A stretch of DNA of 64,000 nt from Ectopseudomonas composti (GCF_001567565.1 NZ_LSSW01000025.1:1-64000); one strand, 5' to 3'. Shown: positions 10,290-20,157, counted from the first letter of the stretch. The notes: generated from the sequence alone by a model not told the origin. Translations and numbers: made by a program.

Positions 10290-11060
10290 TTAACGGCCCT
10301 GGCAGGCGTCGACACGCAGCCAGCGTTCGAGCAGGCGGAAAGCGCGAACCAGAACGAAGGCGATGACCAGATAGAACAGGCCAGCCGCGAAGAAAATCTC
10401 CACCGGCAAGTAGGTGCGCGCGATGATCGTACGCGCCATGCCGGTCAGCTCCAGCAGTGTCACGGTACTGGCCAGGGCGCTGGCCTTGAGCATCAGGATC
10501 ACTTCGTTGCTGTAGGCCGGCAGGCCGATGCGTGCGGCACGCGGCAGGATGATATAGAACATCGCCTGCGCGCGGGACATGCCCAGCGCTCGTGCAGCTT
10601 CCACTTCACCGGGGGGCACGGCCTGGATGGCGCCACGCAGGATCTCCGCGATATAGGCGGCGGTGTGCAGGGTCATGGTGATGATCGCGCACCAGTACGG
10701 GTCGCGCAGATAGGGCCAGAGCGGGCCCTGGCGTACCGCGTCGAATTGCGCCAGGCCGTAGTAGATCAGGAACAGCTGAACCAGCAGCGGCGTGCCACGG
10801 AAGAAGAAGATGTAGCCATAGGGTATGGCGCGCACGTACCAGTGCTTGGAGGCGCGAGCGATGCCCATGGGCAGGGCGAGGATCAGGCCGGCGACGACGG
10901 CGACGGCGACCAGTTCGAGGGTCAGCAGCGCACCTTCGGACAAGCGCGGCAGCCACTTGATGATGATCGTCCAGTTCAGGCTGGAAAGGCTCGACCAAAG
11001 TCCGTAAGCGACGAGAAGGCCTGCTGCGAGCCAGGCGACGATAGCGGCGTTCTTTCTCAT
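10290..11060 (-). CDS. Amino-acid ABC transporter permease, HisM-like
   Basis: One of two inner-membrane subunits of a polar amino-acid importer, probably for basic amino acids. 256 aa with about five membrane helices and the permease-ATPase contact loop (EAARALGMSRAQAMFYIILP, the EAA motif) near residues 155-175. The HisMQ/GlnP-type FFRGTPLLVQLF segment is clear. It starts inside the stop codon of the HisQ-like gene (four-base overlap). Closest gene order recalled is PA5152-PA5155 of P. aeruginosa. Exact substrate is not readable from sequence. Confidence 0.9.
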   Translation of the reverse strand: MRKNAAIVAWLAAGLLVAYGLWSSLSSLNWTIIIKWLPRLSEGALLTLELVAVAVVAGLILALPMGIARASKHWYVRAIPYGYIFFFRGTPLLVQLFLIYYGLAQFDAVRQGPLWPYLRDPYWCAIITMTLHTAAYIAEILRGAIQAVPPGEVEAARALGMSRAQAMFYIILPRAARIGLPAYSNEVILMLKASALASTVTLLELTGMARTIIARTYLPVEIFFAAGLFYLVIAFVLVRAFRLLERWLRVDACQGR

Positions 11061-11752
11061 GAGGCGCTCCGGACGAAGCCGCGGCTAGCGCGCTTCTCGA
11101 GGAAATGCAGGCCGATCATGGCGAGAACGGTCAGGCCCAGGTAAATGAAGGCCGCAACCATATAGAAAGTGAAGGGCTCCTTGCTAGCGGTTACCGCGAT
11201 CTGCGAGCGGCGCATGATCTCCTCCAGGCCGATCACCGACACCAGCGCGGTGTCCTTCATCAGAATCATGAACAGGTTGCCCAGGCCGGGCAGGGCGATG
11301 CGCCACATCTGCGGCAGAATCAGCTTCCAGAGAATACGGCCCTTGGACATGCCGAGGGCCTGGCCGGCTTCGCGGTGTCCCTTGGGAATGGCCAGGATGG
11401 CGCCACGGAACACCTCGGTGGCGTAGGCGCCGAAACACAGGCCGAGGGCGATGGTGCCCGCGGCGAAGGCGGAGAGTTCGAGGCTCTCGATGCCGAGCAG
11501 GTCGGCCAGGCTGCGCATCAGGCCGACCGTGCCGAAATAGATCAACAGCACCCAGAGCAGTTCGGGTATGCCGCGCACGATCGTGGAGTAGCTGCCGCCG
11601 AGCCACTGCAGTGGCTTGTACGACGAGGTCTTGGCCAGCGCACCGAGTAGACCGAGCAGCAGACCCACAGACAGCGCGCAAAGCGCCAGTTTGATGGTCA
11701 TCAGCGTGCCGGCGGCCAGGGCGGGGCCGAATCCGTGGAGTTCGAAAATCAT
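11057..11752 (-). CDS. Amino-acid ABC transporter permease, HisQ-like
   Basis: Second membrane subunit, 231 aa. It shows TIVRGIPELLWVLL, the HisQ version of the RGTP motif, and an EAA loop (EAGQALGMSKGRILWKLILP). Helices are evenly spaced over the whole length. It follows the binding-protein gene after a 54-base gap containing a strong hairpin (11770-11792), and overlaps the HisM-like gene by four bases. Forms a heterodimer with that subunit and docks with the ATPase encoded upstream. Confidence 0.9.
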   Translation of the reverse strand: MIFELHGFGPALAAGTLMTIKLALCALSVGLLLGLLGALAKTSSYKPLQWLGGSYSTIVRGIPELLWVLLIYFGTVGLMRSLADLLGIESLELSAFAAGTIALGLCFGAYATEVFRGAILAIPKGHREAGQALGMSKGRILWKLILPQMWRIALPGLGNLFMILMKDTALVSVIGLEEIMRRSQIAVTASKEPFTFYMVAAFIYLGLTVLAMIGLHFLEKRASRGFVRSAS

Positions 11753-11769
11753 CGGAGGGCTCGGGCAAC

Positions 11770-11792
11770 TGCGCCGCCGCGTGGGCGGCGCA
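11770..11792 (-). promoter_or_regulatory. Intra-operon hairpin between binding protein and permeases
   Basis: Perfect 9-bp stem TGCGCCGCC / GGCGGCGCA around a 5-base loop, lying between the stop of the binding-protein gene and the start of the permease gene. Hairpins at this place in binding-protein transporter operons commonly stabilise the upstream message, so the periplasmic protein is made in excess. No U-run is seen, so full termination is unlikely. Confidence 0.65.
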
Positions 11793-11806
11793 ATGCCGTC
11801 AGGTCA

Positions 11807-12559
11807 TCAATAGATGCTGAACGGGAAGTACTTGTCGTTGATCTGCTTGTAGGTGCCGTCTTCGATGATGGCTTGCAGAGCGGTGTTCAGCTTCTCGCGC
11901 AGCGGGTCGCCCTTGCGCACGGCAATGCCGATCTTGTCGTTGTCGAATACCGGGTCGCCCTTGAACTCGAAGTCCTTGCCGGCGTCGCTCTTGAGCCATT
12001 CCCAGTTGACGAAGGTGTCGGCCAGTACGCCGTCGAGGCGGCCGGAGGCCAGGTCGAGGTAGGCGTTTTCCTGGGTGTCATACAGCTTGATGTCGACCAC
12101 CTTGCCCAGGTTGTCTTCCAGCCAGGTGCCGGCGATGGTGGCGCGCTGGGCGCCGATCACCTTGCCCTTGAGGCTGGCTTCGTCGGTCTTGAAGTCGGCC
12201 GACTTGGGCGCGATGAACTGCAGCTTGTTGGTGTAGTACGGCTCGGTGAAGTCGACCGCGGCCTGACGCTCTTCGGTGATCGACATCGACGCGATCAGGA
12301 AGTCGAACTTCTTGGCGTTCAGGGCCGGGATGATGCCGTCCCAGTCGGAGGTGACCACTTCGCACTCGGCTTGCATCTTGGCGCACAGCGCCTGGCCGAT
12401 TTCCACGTCGAAGCCGGTGACCTTGCCGCTGGCGTCGATCAGGTTGAAGGGTGGGTAGGCGCCTTCGGTGCCGAGTTTCAGTTTGTCAGCGGCGACAGCG
12501 CTGGTGCCAAAAGTCAGGGTAGCGGCCGCGGCCAGCAGGATCTTCTTATAGTTCTGCAT
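11807..12559 (-). CDS. Periplasmic amino-acid-binding protein, HisJ/ArgT-like
   Basis: Extracytoplasmic solute-binding protein family 3, 250 aa. Signal peptide MQNYKKILLAAAATLTFG...VAA cleaved near residue 23; mature start ADKLKLGTEGAYPPFN is typical of lysine/arginine/ornithine and histidine binders. The DWDGIIPALNAKKFD segment and the MSITEERQAAVDFTEPYY hinge motif are conserved family landmarks. It sits between the ATPase and permease genes of the same importer. Basic amino acids are the likely ligands, by family. Confidence 0.9.
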   Translation of the reverse strand: MQNYKKILLAAAATLTFGTSAVAADKLKLGTEGAYPPFNLIDASGKVTGFDVEIGQALCAKMQAECEVVTSDWDGIIPALNAKKFDFLIASMSITEERQAAVDFTEPYYTNKLQFIAPKSADFKTDEASLKGKVIGAQRATIAGTWLEDNLGKVVDIKLYDTQENAYLDLASGRLDGVLADTFVNWEWLKSDAGKDFEFKGDPVFDNDKIGIAVRKGDPLREKLNTALQAIIEDGTYKQINDKYFPFSIY

Positions 12560-12574
12560 GAATGTTGCTCCGTG

Positions 12575-13348
12575 TTAGCGATTGCTGGACATGAATTGTT
12601 TACAGCGTGCCGAATTCGGGTTGTCGAACACCTGGGCGGGTGGCCCCTGTTCCTCGACCAGCCCCTGGTGGAGGAAAACCACCTCGCTGGATACCTGGCG
12701 AGCGAAACTCATTTCATGGGTCACCAGCAACATGGTGCGACCCTCGTCGGCAAGTGCGCGAATCACATTAAGCACTTCTTGTACCATCTCCGGGTCGAGA
12801 GCCGAAGTTGGCTCATCGAACAGGATCACCTTCGGCTGCATGGCCAGAGTGCGGGCGATAGCCGCACGTTGCTGCTGGCCGCCGGATAGCTGGTTGGGAT
12901 AAACGTGACGTTTGTCGGCGATGCCGACCTTGGCCAGCAGCGCTTCGGCCACCTCGATGGCCTCGGCCTTGCTCTGGCCGAGTACGCGACGCGGCGCCTC
13001 GATGATGTTGTCGAGCACGCTCATGTGCGGCCACAGGTTGAAATTCTGGAAGACGAAGCCGATCTCGCTGCGTAGGCGGTTGATCTGCCTGTTGTCGGCG
13101 GCAATCAGTTCGCCGTTCTTCGCTGCCTTGAGCTTGAGCTCCTCGCCAGCGACGAAAATCTGACCCTTGTGTGGGTTTTCCAGCAGATTGATGCAGCGCA
13201 GGAAGGTGGACTTGCCGGAGCCGGAGGAGCCGAGAATAGAGATGACGTCGCCGTCTTTGGCCGTCAGGGAAATACCCTTGAGCACTTCGAGATCGCCGTA
13301 GCGTTTGTGCAGGTTGCGGATTTCCAGCGCGGGCGTCGCCTCGGCCAT
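12575..13348 (-). CDS. Amino-acid ABC transporter ATP-binding protein, HisP-like
   Basis: ATPase subunit of the importer encoded downstream. Start at 13348 gives 257 aa, normal for HisP/GlnQ; the open frame continues upstream without homology. Walker A GSSGSGKST, signature LSGGQQQR, Walker B VILFDEPTSALD and the switch histidine in LLVTHEMSFAR are all intact. GAGG is found 10 bases before the ATG. First gene of a four-gene minus-strand operon in the order ATPase, binding protein, HisQ-like, HisM-like. Confidence 0.92.
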   Translation of the reverse strand: MAEATPALEIRNLHKRYGDLEVLKGISLTAKDGDVISILGSSGSGKSTFLRCINLLENPHKGQIFVAGEELKLKAAKNGELIAADNRQINRLRSEIGFVFQNFNLWPHMSVLDNIIEAPRRVLGQSKAEAIEVAEALLAKVGIADKRHVYPNQLSGGQQQRAAIARTLAMQPKVILFDEPTSALDPEMVQEVLNVIRALADEGRTMLLVTHEMSFARQVSSEVVFLHQGLVEEQGPPAQVFDNPNSARCKQFMSSNR

Positions 13349-13550
13349 GGGGTGGTGTCCTCTTCTTCTTCGAATGCACTCCGGCGTACGGCGGGCCGTC
13401 CTGGCTGGCGGCCAAGCTAGCATAGCGTTTCCGTGACCGCCAAGCCGTTTGCCGGGCGATAGAGGGTGGCTGGGTAGTGGGTGTCGCCTGGTTGCAGTTG
13501 CTTGTCGCGCAGGCGAAACAATGGCACGAGAAAAACGCTGGAGGCAGAAA

Positions 13551-13583
13551 GCAAAAAGCCCCAGCACATGGCTGAGGCTCTTT
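13551..13583 (-). terminator. Rho-independent terminator after tRNA-Phe
   Basis: On the minus strand AGCCTCAGC / GCTGGGGCT forms a stem around CATGT, followed by TTTTTGC. It lies about 13 bases past the tRNA-Phe 3' end, ahead of the ABC transporter operon. Confidence 0.88.
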
Positions 13584-13595
13584 GTCGTATATCAG

Positions 13596-13671
13596 TGGTG
13601 CCCAGGGACGGAATCGAACCGCCGACACGGGGATTTTCAATCCCCTGCTCTACCAACTGAGCTACCTGGGC
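13596..13671 (-). tRNA. tRNA-Phe (anticodon GAA)
   Basis: 76-nt cloverleaf on the minus strand starting GCCCAGGTAGCTCAG, with encoded CCA. Acceptor stem GCCCAGG pairs with CCTGGGC; the anticodon arm GGGGATTGAAAATCCCC shows GAA (Phe); the T arm carries GGTTCGATTCC. Single gene, same strand as the downstream transporter operon. Confidence 0.97.
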
Positions 13672-13772
13672 CAACGGGGCGCTATTAGACGGATTTGAAG
13701 GGTCAGTGTCAAGCGTGAGTTTGAAAAATATTTAATTATTTCGGGCGCTTAGGTTCGTGAGCAGGAAAAGCG

Positions 13773-13813
13773 GGGAGGGTGGGCCGGGTGTCGCGGCCGT
13801 GGCCCCTCCCACA
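13773..13813. repeat. REP-like palindrome (GTGGGAGGGGC family)
   Basis: Imperfect palindrome with outer arms GGGAGGG and CCTCCC and inner GGCC pairs. Read on the minus strand it begins TGTGGGAGGGGC and continues to GCCGCGACA, the same core as the element at 51599-51645. It lies a few bases past the yggX stop codon and could also act as transcript end. Confidence 0.65.
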
Positions 13814-13820
13814 GGCATGC

Positions 13821-14093
13821 TTATTCGCTTGGCGGTACGTAGCCTTCGGCCTGGGCGTATTCCTCGCCGGAGAGGAATTTGTCCATCTCGGCCTGGAGGA
13901 ACTTGCGATCTTCGGCGTTCATCATGTTCAGGCGACGCTCGTTGATCAGCATGGTCTGGTGCTTCTGCCACTCGTCCCAGGCCTGCTTGGATACGTTGGT
14001 GAAGATGTCTTCACCCTTGGGGCCGGGGTAGGGCGCGCGATCCAGGCCGGGCAGTTCCTGTTTGTATTTGCGGCACTGTACGGTGCGGGTCAT
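13821..14093 (-). CDS. yggX: Fe(2+)-trafficking / oxidative-damage protection protein YggX
   Basis: Small cytosolic protein of 90 aa linked to iron handling and protection of Fe-S enzymes under oxidative stress. The N-terminal [20 protein letters not shown] holds the family's conserved cysteine (Cys7), followed by a helical body ([16 protein letters not shown]). Its ATG overlaps the stop of mutY by four bases. The mutY-yggX pairing, an Fe-S DNA repair enzyme with an iron-protection protein, is conserved in gammaproteobacteria. Confidence 0.96.
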   Translation of the reverse strand: MTRTVQCRKYKQELPGLDRAPYPGPKGEDIFTNVSKQAWDEWQKHQTMLINERRLNMMNAEDRKFLQAEMDKFLSGEEYAQAEGYVPPSE

Positions 14094-15157
14094 GTCGGTT
14101 CTCCAGCGGTAATGGCTTGCGCCGCGCGTTTTAGCAGCTTCTTCACCGGGGCGGCGAGGCCCAGGCGCAGCGGGGTGGCGAGGTTATACCAGAGCCAGTC
14201 GGCCTCGGCCACGCGCCCCGGCTGCTCGGTAGCTTCGATCAGCCAGGGTTCGATGGCCAACTGAAAGTGGCTGAAGGTATGGCTCAGGCCTTCCAGCTCG
14301 CGGCGTTCGCCGAGGCTCAGTCGTTGCTGCCGGGCGAGGTCGTCGAGCTGGGCGAGATCGTCCAGCTCCGGCAGGCTCCACAGCCCGCCCCACAGGCCAG
14401 TGGCCGGGCGGCGATAGAGGAGGATGTCGCCGGAATCGTTGACCAGAATCGGCATCAGGGTGCGTTTCTGCGGCAGCGTCTTGCGTGGTTTGGGGATCGG
14501 GTAGCGAATCTCCAGACCGAGCAGATGGGCCTGGCAACCGCTGCGCACCGGGCACAGCAGGCAGGTCGGCTTGCTGCGGGTGCAGAGGGTGGCTCCAAGA
14601 TCCATCATCGCCTGGGTGTAGTGGTTGACTCGCTCGTGCGGGGTCAGGCGCTCGGCCACGTCCCACAGTTGCCTGGCCACCTTGGGCTCGCCGGGGTAGC
14701 CCTCCTGCGCCACGTAGCGCGCCAGCACCCGTTTGACGTTGCCATCGAGGATCGGCGCACGCACGCCCATGCTCAGGCTGGCGATGGCGCCGGCAGTGGA
14801 GCGGCCGATGCCGGGCAGCTCCGCGAGAGCTTCGACGCTGCGGGGAAATTCGCCGCCGTGCTCGCGCATGATGATCTGCGCGGTCTTCTGCAGGTTGCGG
14901 GCGCGGGTGTAGTAGCCCAGGCCCGTCCACAGGTGCAGCACTTCGTCTTCCGGCGCTTCGGCCAGGTCCTTCACGGTCGGTAGCGCGGCCATGAAGCGGT
15001 CGAAGTAGCCGAGCACGGTGCTGACCTGAGTCTGCTGCAGCATGATTTCCGAAACCCAGACGCGGTACGGGGTGATGTTCTGCTGCCAGGGCAGATCCTT
15101 GCGTCCGTGCTGGTCGTACCAGGCCAGCACGGCGCCGTTGAACTGCTCCGGGCTCAT
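14090..15157 (-). CDS. mutY: A/G-specific adenine DNA glycosylase MutY
   Basis: Removes adenine mispaired with 8-oxoguanine or G. Start at 15157 ([19 protein letters not shown]) gives 355 aa, matching family length; the longer frame upstream lies inside asmA and has no MutY similarity. Visible features: helix-hairpin-helix [14 protein letters not shown] followed by the catalytic Asp in [12 protein letters not shown], catalytic Glu in [10 protein letters not shown], and the [4Fe-4S] ligands C-x6-C-x2-C-x5-C ([17 protein letters not shown]). The C-terminal third is the NUDIX-like 8-oxoG recognition domain. Its ATG overlaps the asmA stop (ATGA). Confidence 0.96.
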   Translation of the reverse strand: MSPEQFNGAVLAWYDQHGRKDLPWQQNITPYRVWVSEIMLQQTQVSTVLGYFDRFMAALPTVKDLAEAPEDEVLHLWTGLGYYTRARNLQKTAQIIMREHGGEFPRSVEALAELPGIGRSTAGAIASLSMGVRAPILDGNVKRVLARYVAQEGYPGEPKVARQLWDVAERLTPHERVNHYTQAMMDLGATLCTRSKPTCLLCPVRSGCQAHLLGLEIRYPIPKPRKTLPQKRTLMPILVNDSGDILLYRRPATGLWGGLWSLPELDDLAQLDDLARQQRLSLGERRELEGLSHTFSHFQLAIEPWLIEATEQPGRVAEADWLWYNLATPLRLGLAAPVKKLLKRAAQAITAGEPT

Positions 15158-17379
15158 CGGTTGAACAGGCCCTTGAGTGCGTCTTTCAGTTCCGGGCTGA
15201 CCTTGTCGCCGAGCTTTTCTTCCAGCTTCTCGGTCAGCTTGTTGCCGGCCAGGCGCGCGGCGATCTTGCCCAGGCCGTCCTGATCCAGGCGGCAGGCCTT
15301 GGCGCCGAGCTCCAGCGGGCCGCGGCAGCGCAGCGGCCACTCGATGCCGACATAGCGCTCGTTGACCTGGCAGGCCGGGTCGGGCATTTCACGCTTGTCG
15401 CCCTCTATGGTGATGCCGACCTTGTAGTCGAGGCCGAGCACGCGCAGGTCGAGGTCACCGTTGCCGCTGACCGCCAGGCCTGGAACCTGAGCCTTGAGGT
15501 CAGGGTTGTGCGCCACGCCATCGCGCACGCTGAGGCTGCCCGTGAGTTCGCGGAAGGGCGTGTCCTTGCCGGTTGGCGGGTTGCTCAGGGACTTGCGGTT
15601 GAGGGTGGCGATGCCACGGCACAGTTGCTGTTCGAGGTTGGCATCGACCAGAACACCATCGTTGAGCACGAAGCTGGCGTTGCCGTTGAGCGCTTCGATC
15701 CACTCCTTCTGGCTGTTGCCGCGAGTGTTGAACTTGGCATCGAGGTCGAGCAGGCCCTTGATCGGCGAGGGCTGGTCGTCCTTCTTCAGCAGCGGCTCAA
15801 GCGGTATGCGGCTCAGGTGCTTCTCGACACTGAGCATCGGTTCGGCCTGGCGCACGTCGATGCGCCCGCTGCCGACGAAGCTGCCGCCCTGCATCTTGCC
15901 GCGCGCTTCTTCCAGGGTGATCAGGCCACCGCGGCCGTTGGCCTTGAGGGTGACATCGGTGAGCGGGTGCTTGTCGTAGCTGAGCTGGCCGAGGCTGAGC
16001 GCCAGTTGCAGGTCGAGTTTGCGCAGCTGATCCACCGGCAGCACTTTCTCGTTGCTCCAGGCCTGCTGGGTCGGTGCATTGGGCAGCGCGGTAGTGCCGT
16101 CCTTGCCGGCGTCAGCGATGCTTTCCTTGACCTCGGCCTTGCGCGCGGCTGCGGCACTGTTCTTGGCTTGCGGCGGCAGGTAGCGATCGAGGTCGAGCTT
16201 GTCGCCCTTGAGGTCGGCGCGCAGCGCCTGCTTGGTGAAGTCGGCCACGCCGATGTTGCCGGTGAAGGTGCTGCCGTCGAGCTTGAGGTTGAGCTCTTCG
16301 AACATCATGCCCTTGCTCGAGCCGTTCAGACGGCTGACCAGTTCGAACTGGCTAAGGGCATCGCCTGCCTGCATGGCGGGCAATTCGACGCCGATACCTT
16401 CGAGGAACTCGCGCAGATTGAGCGAGGCGATGGACAGCCCGCCGGAGATCTTGGCGTCCTGGTCCAGCTCGCGCGCCTTGATCTCGCCGAGGGCGCGCAA
16501 CTGGTTGGCAGAGAGCTTGAGGCCGTTCCACTCGGCGATATTGGCGGCCTGGTCGAGCAGCAACTGGCCCTGGGCGGAGAAATTCAGGGTCTTGCCCTTG
16601 AGCGGCTCGCCGGACGCTTCGCCGGTCAGCTTCAGGTCTTCGAACTGGTAGCGCTTGAGGGCGCGGTCGAAACGCAGTTGGCCTTCCACTTCGCTGCGCG
16701 CCCGCAGCAGCGGCTGGTTGGTGCCGAAGAAGGCGCTGAACTTGACCGGGATGCTGGCGCCTTCACGAATCGCGCCGGTTTTCAGTTCGATGTTCTCGAC
16801 GGTGAATTGCTGGCCTTTCTGCGCGTCGCTGTAGTCGACGCGCGAGTTGCTCAGGGTCAGGCTGTCGATGTCCAGTTTCAGCGGCTGGCCGGCCGGTTTT
16901 TCGCTCGGCTGGCTCGTCGGCGTGTCAGCGCTGGGTGCCGGCTCGCTGGGCGCTGGTTGCTCTGTGCTGGCCTGGGCCGGGCGGCCGACGCCTTCCCAGT
17001 TGCCATGACCCTTGTCGTCGCGCTGCAGATTGAGGTTGAGGCCATCGACGCGGATGTCGCTCATCTGCACTTCCTTGCGCAGCAGCGGCATCACGCGCAC
17101 TGACAGGCCAATCATGCGCAGGTCGGCGAAGGGTTTGTCCGGGGTATCGGCGCTGGCCAGGGTGGCGTCGGTCAGCTCCAGGCCCAGCCAGGGGAACAGG
17201 CTCCAGCCAATATCGCCCTTGAGTTGCAGGTCGAGGTTGGCCTTGTCGTGGGCGATCTGGCGGATCTCGTCCTTGTAGTCGTTGGGGTCGAACAGGTGAG
17301 TCAGGGCGAACAGCAGCGCCACTACGATCAGCAGCAAGCCGAGAAAGAAAAGGCCCAGGATCTTGCCTAACGCTTTCAT
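15154..17379 (-). CDS. AsmA family inner-membrane protein
   Basis: 741-aa protein anchored by one N-terminal helix (about 7-28, [20 protein letters not shown]) with a large periplasmic domain. AsmA proteins belong to the bridge-like lipid-transfer group implicated in phospholipid and outer-membrane homeostasis. The N-terminal AsmA domain (to ~200) is interrupted by a Pro/Ser/Thr/Glu-rich low-complexity linker near 130-165. The C-terminal AsmA_2 part includes [12 protein letters not shown] and a Cys-containing segment ([22 protein letters not shown]). It is translationally coupled to mutY. Exact substrate unknown. Confidence 0.88.
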   Translation of the reverse strand: MKALGKILGLFFLGLLLIVVALLFALTHLFDPNDYKDEIRQIAHDKANLDLQLKGDIGWSLFPWLGLELTDATLASADTPDKPFADLRMIGLSVRVMPLLRKEVQMSDIRVDGLNLNLQRDDKGHGNWEGVGRPAQASTEQPAPSEPAPSADTPTSQPSEKPAGQPLKLDIDSLTLSNSRVDYSDAQKGQQFTVENIELKTGAIREGASIPVKFSAFFGTNQPLLRARSEVEGQLRFDRALKRYQFEDLKLTGEASGEPLKGKTLNFSAQGQLLLDQAANIAEWNGLKLSANQLRALGEIKARELDQDAKISGGLSIASLNLREFLEGIGVELPAMQAGDALSQFELVSRLNGSSKGMMFEELNLKLDGSTFTGNIGVADFTKQALRADLKGDKLDLDRYLPPQAKNSAAAARKAEVKESIADAGKDGTTALPNAPTQQAWSNEKVLPVDQLRKLDLQLALSLGQLSYDKHPLTDVTLKANGRGGLITLEEARGKMQGGSFVGSGRIDVRQAEPMLSVEKHLSRIPLEPLLKKDDQPSPIKGLLDLDAKFNTRGNSQKEWIEALNGNASFVLNDGVLVDANLEQQLCRGIATLNRKSLSNPPTGKDTPFRELTGSLSVRDGVAHNPDLKAQVPGLAVSGNGDLDLRVLGLDYKVGITIEGDKREMPDPACQVNERYVGIEWPLRCRGPLELGAKACRLDQDGLGKIAARLAGNKLTEKLEEKLGDKVSPELKDALKGLFNR

Positions 17380-17758
17380 GGACGGGTCCTTGGTTTCGAG
17401 AGCAGGAATGGCGAGGTGCAGAAGACTGCCGATTATAGCGTCATGCCGCCCGGCTCAGACGCTTGATGATGGCAATGAGCAGGGATCGGCTCGAGCTTGG
17501 ATCGGAATCACTGCGGGCGGTTCCCCTTGGCGGTGGCGCGTAATGAGCCTGCGGGTGGATCGAAGCCGTCTATCACGCCGCGGAGATGGGCTTGGGGATT
17601 TCTGCGGGAGCGGCAAAAAAATCTGCATGAATTGATAATAATTGACATCGCGCGCGGCGATTTTTCGCGGCTGGGTGCTACTCTCTGCAAGCTTTTGCCT
17701 GGGCGAGCTGAAGCGGTCGCTTTGGCTTGCTCATAACCAATAAGAAGAGACCACACCT
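17380..17758. other. Intergenic region between asmA and the OFA transporter
   Basis: 379 bases with divergent genes on each side (asmA leftward, the transporter rightward). No credible gene. A TTGACA hexamer (17642-17647) lies about 110 bases before the transporter, but I see no -10 at the right distance. AAGAAGAGA precedes the transporter ATG as a plausible ribosome site. Confidence 0.5.
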
Positions 17759-19417
17759 ATGACTGACGCCTTTGCATTGGGCGGTGTCGCGGCGAAGCCG
17801 GCATTCCTGTCCAAGGAACGCATCATCGCCCGTCCCGGCTTCAACCGTTGGCTGGTTCCGCCAGCCGCTCTCGCTATTCACCTGTGTATCGGTATGGCCT
17901 ATGGCTTCTCGGTATTCTGGCTGCCCCTGTCCAAGGCGGTCGGTATCACTGCCGCCACGGCCTGCGCCCCGGAAATGGGCTTCTTCGAGCAGGTCTTCGC
18001 CAGTAACTGCGACTGGCAGATTTCCATGCTCGGCTGGATCTACACCCTGTTCTTCGTCTTCCTCGGCTGCTCGGCCGCCATCTGGGGCGGTTGGCTGGAG
18101 CATGCCGGCCCGCGCAAGGCCGGTGTCGTTTCGGCGCTGTGCTGGTGCGGCGGTCTGATGATTTCCGCGCTGGGTATCTATACCCACCAGATCTGGTTGC
18201 TGTGGCTGGGCTCGGGGGTGATCGGCGGTATTGGTCTGGGCCTGGGCTACATCTCGCCAGTCTCGACCCTGATCAAGTGGTTCCCGGACAAGCGCGGCAT
18301 GGCTACCGGCATGGCGATCATGGGCTTTGGCGGTGGCGCGATGGTCGGTGCGCCGCTGGCGGCGATGCTGATGAACCACTTCGCAACCTCGGAAAGCGTC
18401 GGCGTGTGGCAGAGCTTCGCTGTCATGGCGGTGATCTACTTCATCTTCATGATGGGCGGTGCTCTGGCTTACCGCGTACCGCCGACCGGCTGGAAACCGG
18501 CCGGCTGGACTGCGCCGGCGGCCAAGTCCAACAACGCGATGATCACCAAGGGCCACGTGCACGTTGATACCGCGCTGAAGACTCCGCAATTCTGGCTGGT
18601 CTGGGCCGTACTGTGCCTGAACGTGTCGGCTGGCATCGGCATCATCGGCATGGCATCGCCGCTGCTGCAGGAGGTCTTCGCCGGCAAGCTGATCGGGGTC
18701 GACCTGGCGTTCAACCAGCTCAGCGGCGCGCAACTGGCCGAGATCGCCGCCATCGCTGCCGGCTTTACCGGTCTGCTCAGCCTGTTCAATATCGGTGGCC
18801 GCTTCTTCTGGGCGTCCTGCTCGGACTTCATCGGTCGCAAGGGCACCTACTTCGTGTTCTTCGGTCTGGGCCTGGCGCTCTATGCCTCGGTGCCGATGCT
18901 GGGTCACCTGGGCAGCCTGGCGCTGTTCGTGCTGGCGTTCTGCATCATCCTGTCGATGTATGGCGGCGGCTTCGCCACCGTGCCGGCCTACCTGGCCGAC
19001 CTGTTCGGCACGCAGATGGTCGGTGCGATCCACGGTCGCCTGCTGACCGCCTGGGCGGTCGCTGGCGTGCTCGGTCCGGTGCTGGTCAACTACCTGCGTG
19101 AGTATCAGCTGAGCATCGGTGTGGAGAAGGCCGCAGCCTACGACATCACCCTGTACATCCTTGCCGGCCTGCTGGTGCTGGGCTTCATCTGCAACGCCCT
19201 GGTGCGTCCGGTGGCGGCCAAGTACTTCATGAGCGAGGCCGAACTGGCTGCCGAGCGCGCCCATGGCGAGAAGTCGGCACCGGCTGCGAGCGAGCTGGAG
19301 TGGTCGGCTGACCCGTCGAGCAAGCCGCTGGTGATCGCTGCCTGGCTGGTGGTGGGCGTTCCGCTGGCCTGGGGTGTATGGATCACCCTGCAGAAGACTG
19401 TCGTACTGTTCCAGTAA
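17759..19417 (+). CDS. MFS transporter, oxalate:formate antiporter (OFA) family
   Basis: 552-aa inner-membrane carrier with about 12 core helices plus one extra at the C-terminus (about 518-545). The N-terminal half shows AYGFSVFWLPLSKAVG and GLGLGYISPVSTLIKWFPDKRGMATGMAIMGFG split over the family signature around helices 4-5, typical of OFA proteins that exchange monocarboxylates or dicarboxylates. The N-terminal TACAPEMGFFEQVFASNCDW loop, with two cysteines, is an insertion between helices 1 and 2. The substrate cannot be named. The gene is alone, between divergent asmA and the his operon, and ends at a strong terminator. Confidence 0.85.
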   Translation: MTDAFALGGVAAKPAFLSKERIIARPGFNRWLVPPAALAIHLCIGMAYGFSVFWLPLSKAVGITAATACAPEMGFFEQVFASNCDWQISMLGWIYTLFFVFLGCSAAIWGGWLEHAGPRKAGVVSALCWCGGLMISALGIYTHQIWLLWLGSGVIGGIGLGLGYISPVSTLIKWFPDKRGMATGMAIMGFGGGAMVGAPLAAMLMNHFATSESVGVWQSFAVMAVIYFIFMMGGALAYRVPPTGWKPAGWTAPAAKSNNAMITKGHVHVDTALKTPQFWLVWAVLCLNVSAGIGIIGMASPLLQEVFAGKLIGVDLAFNQLSGAQLAEIAAIAAGFTGLLSLFNIGGRFFWASCSDFIGRKGTYFVFFGLGLALYASVPMLGHLGSLALFVLAFCIILSMYGGGFATVPAYLADLFGTQMVGAIHGRLLTAWAVAGVLGPVLVNYLREYQLSIGVEKAAAYDITLYILAGLLVLGFICNALVRPVAAKYFMSEAELAAERAHGEKSAPAASELEWSADPSSKPLVIAAWLVVGVPLAWGVWITLQKTVVLFQ

Positions 19418-19432
19418 CGCCGAGCTGTTGCA

Positions 19433-19471
19433 AAAGCCCGCGCAGGCCTGGTGCCTGCGCGGGCTTTTTCG
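19433..19471 (+). terminator. Rho-independent terminator after the OFA transporter
   Basis: Perfect 13-bp stem AGCCCGCGCAGGC / GCCTGCGCGGGCT with a 5-base loop, followed by TTTTC. It separates the transporter from hisB. Confidence 0.93.
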
Positions 19472-19563
19472 TTTCTGGCCGTTCGGCCATCGCCGGTAGC
19501 CGTTGCCGCCCCGGCACGCCTATAATGCTGGCCTTTTTCCGTTAGTAATTCGTGGAGCTGGTG

Positions 19564-20157
19564 ATGGCCGAACGTACGGCATTCGTCGAGCGCAACACCC
19601 TGGAGACCCAGATCAAGGTCTCGATCAACCTGGATGGTACCGGCAAGGCGCGCTTCGATATCGGTGTGCCCTTTCTCGAGCACATGCTCGACCAGATCGC
19701 CCGTCATGGTCTGATCGACCTCGATATCGAGTGCAAGGGCGATCTGCATATCGACGACCACCACACCGTCGAGGATGTCGGTATCACCCTCGGCCAGGCC
19801 TTCACCAAGGCCATCGGTGACAAGAAGGGCATGACCCGTTACGGCCATTCCTATGTGCCGCTGGACGAGGCGCTGTCGCGCGTGGTGATCGATTTCTCCG
19901 GTCGTCCGGGCCTGCAGATGCACGTGCCTTTCACCCGTGCGGTGGTGGGCAACTTCGATGTCGACCTGTTCCAGGAGTTCTTCCAGGGCTTCGTCAATCA
20001 CGCGCTGGTGTCGCTGCATATCGACAACCTGCGTGGGCACAACACCCACCACCAGATCGAAACCGTGTTCAAGGCTTTCGGCCGCGCGCTGCGCATGGCA
20101 GTGGAGCTGGACCCGCGCATGGCCGGGCAGATGCCTTCGACCAAGGGCTGCCTGTAA
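19564..20157 (+). CDS. hisB: Imidazoleglycerol-phosphate dehydratase
   Basis: Sixth step of histidine synthesis: imidazole glycerol phosphate to imidazole acetol phosphate. Monofunctional 197-aa form, lacking the phosphatase domain of the enterobacterial fusion. The start at 19564 ([17 protein letters not shown]) has GGAG 6 bases upstream and matches family length. Metal-binding histidine clusters DDHHTVED and [10 protein letters not shown] are intact. A TATAAT hexamer (19521-19526) may be the operon's -10, with only a poor -35. First gene of hisB-hisH-DUF2164-hisA-hisF. Confidence 0.96.
   Translation: MAERTAFVERNTLETQIKVSINLDGTGKARFDIGVPFLEHMLDQIARHGLIDLDIECKGDLHIDDHHTVEDVGITLGQAFTKAIGDKKGMTRYGHSYVPLDEALSRVVIDFSGRPGLQMHVPFTRAVVGNFDVDLFQEFFQGFVNHALVSLHIDNLRGHNTHHQIETVFKAFGRALRMAVELDPRMAGQMPSTKGCL

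Noticed and set aside
17642..17670. Sigma-70 promoter for the OFA transporter from TTGACA
   Set aside because: No -10 hexamer is found at 16-18 bases from this box.
17678..19264. 528-aa open frame antisense to the OFA transporter
   Set aside because: High-GC shadow of the real gene: Gln/His/Arg-rich composition, no motif, no ribosome site. Similar long shadows opposite hisB-hisH (19138-20748), gpmI (29199-30578), cadA (48906-50699), ilvA (52667-53911), ptsP (55833-57362) and dctP (30-1826) were dropped for the same reason.
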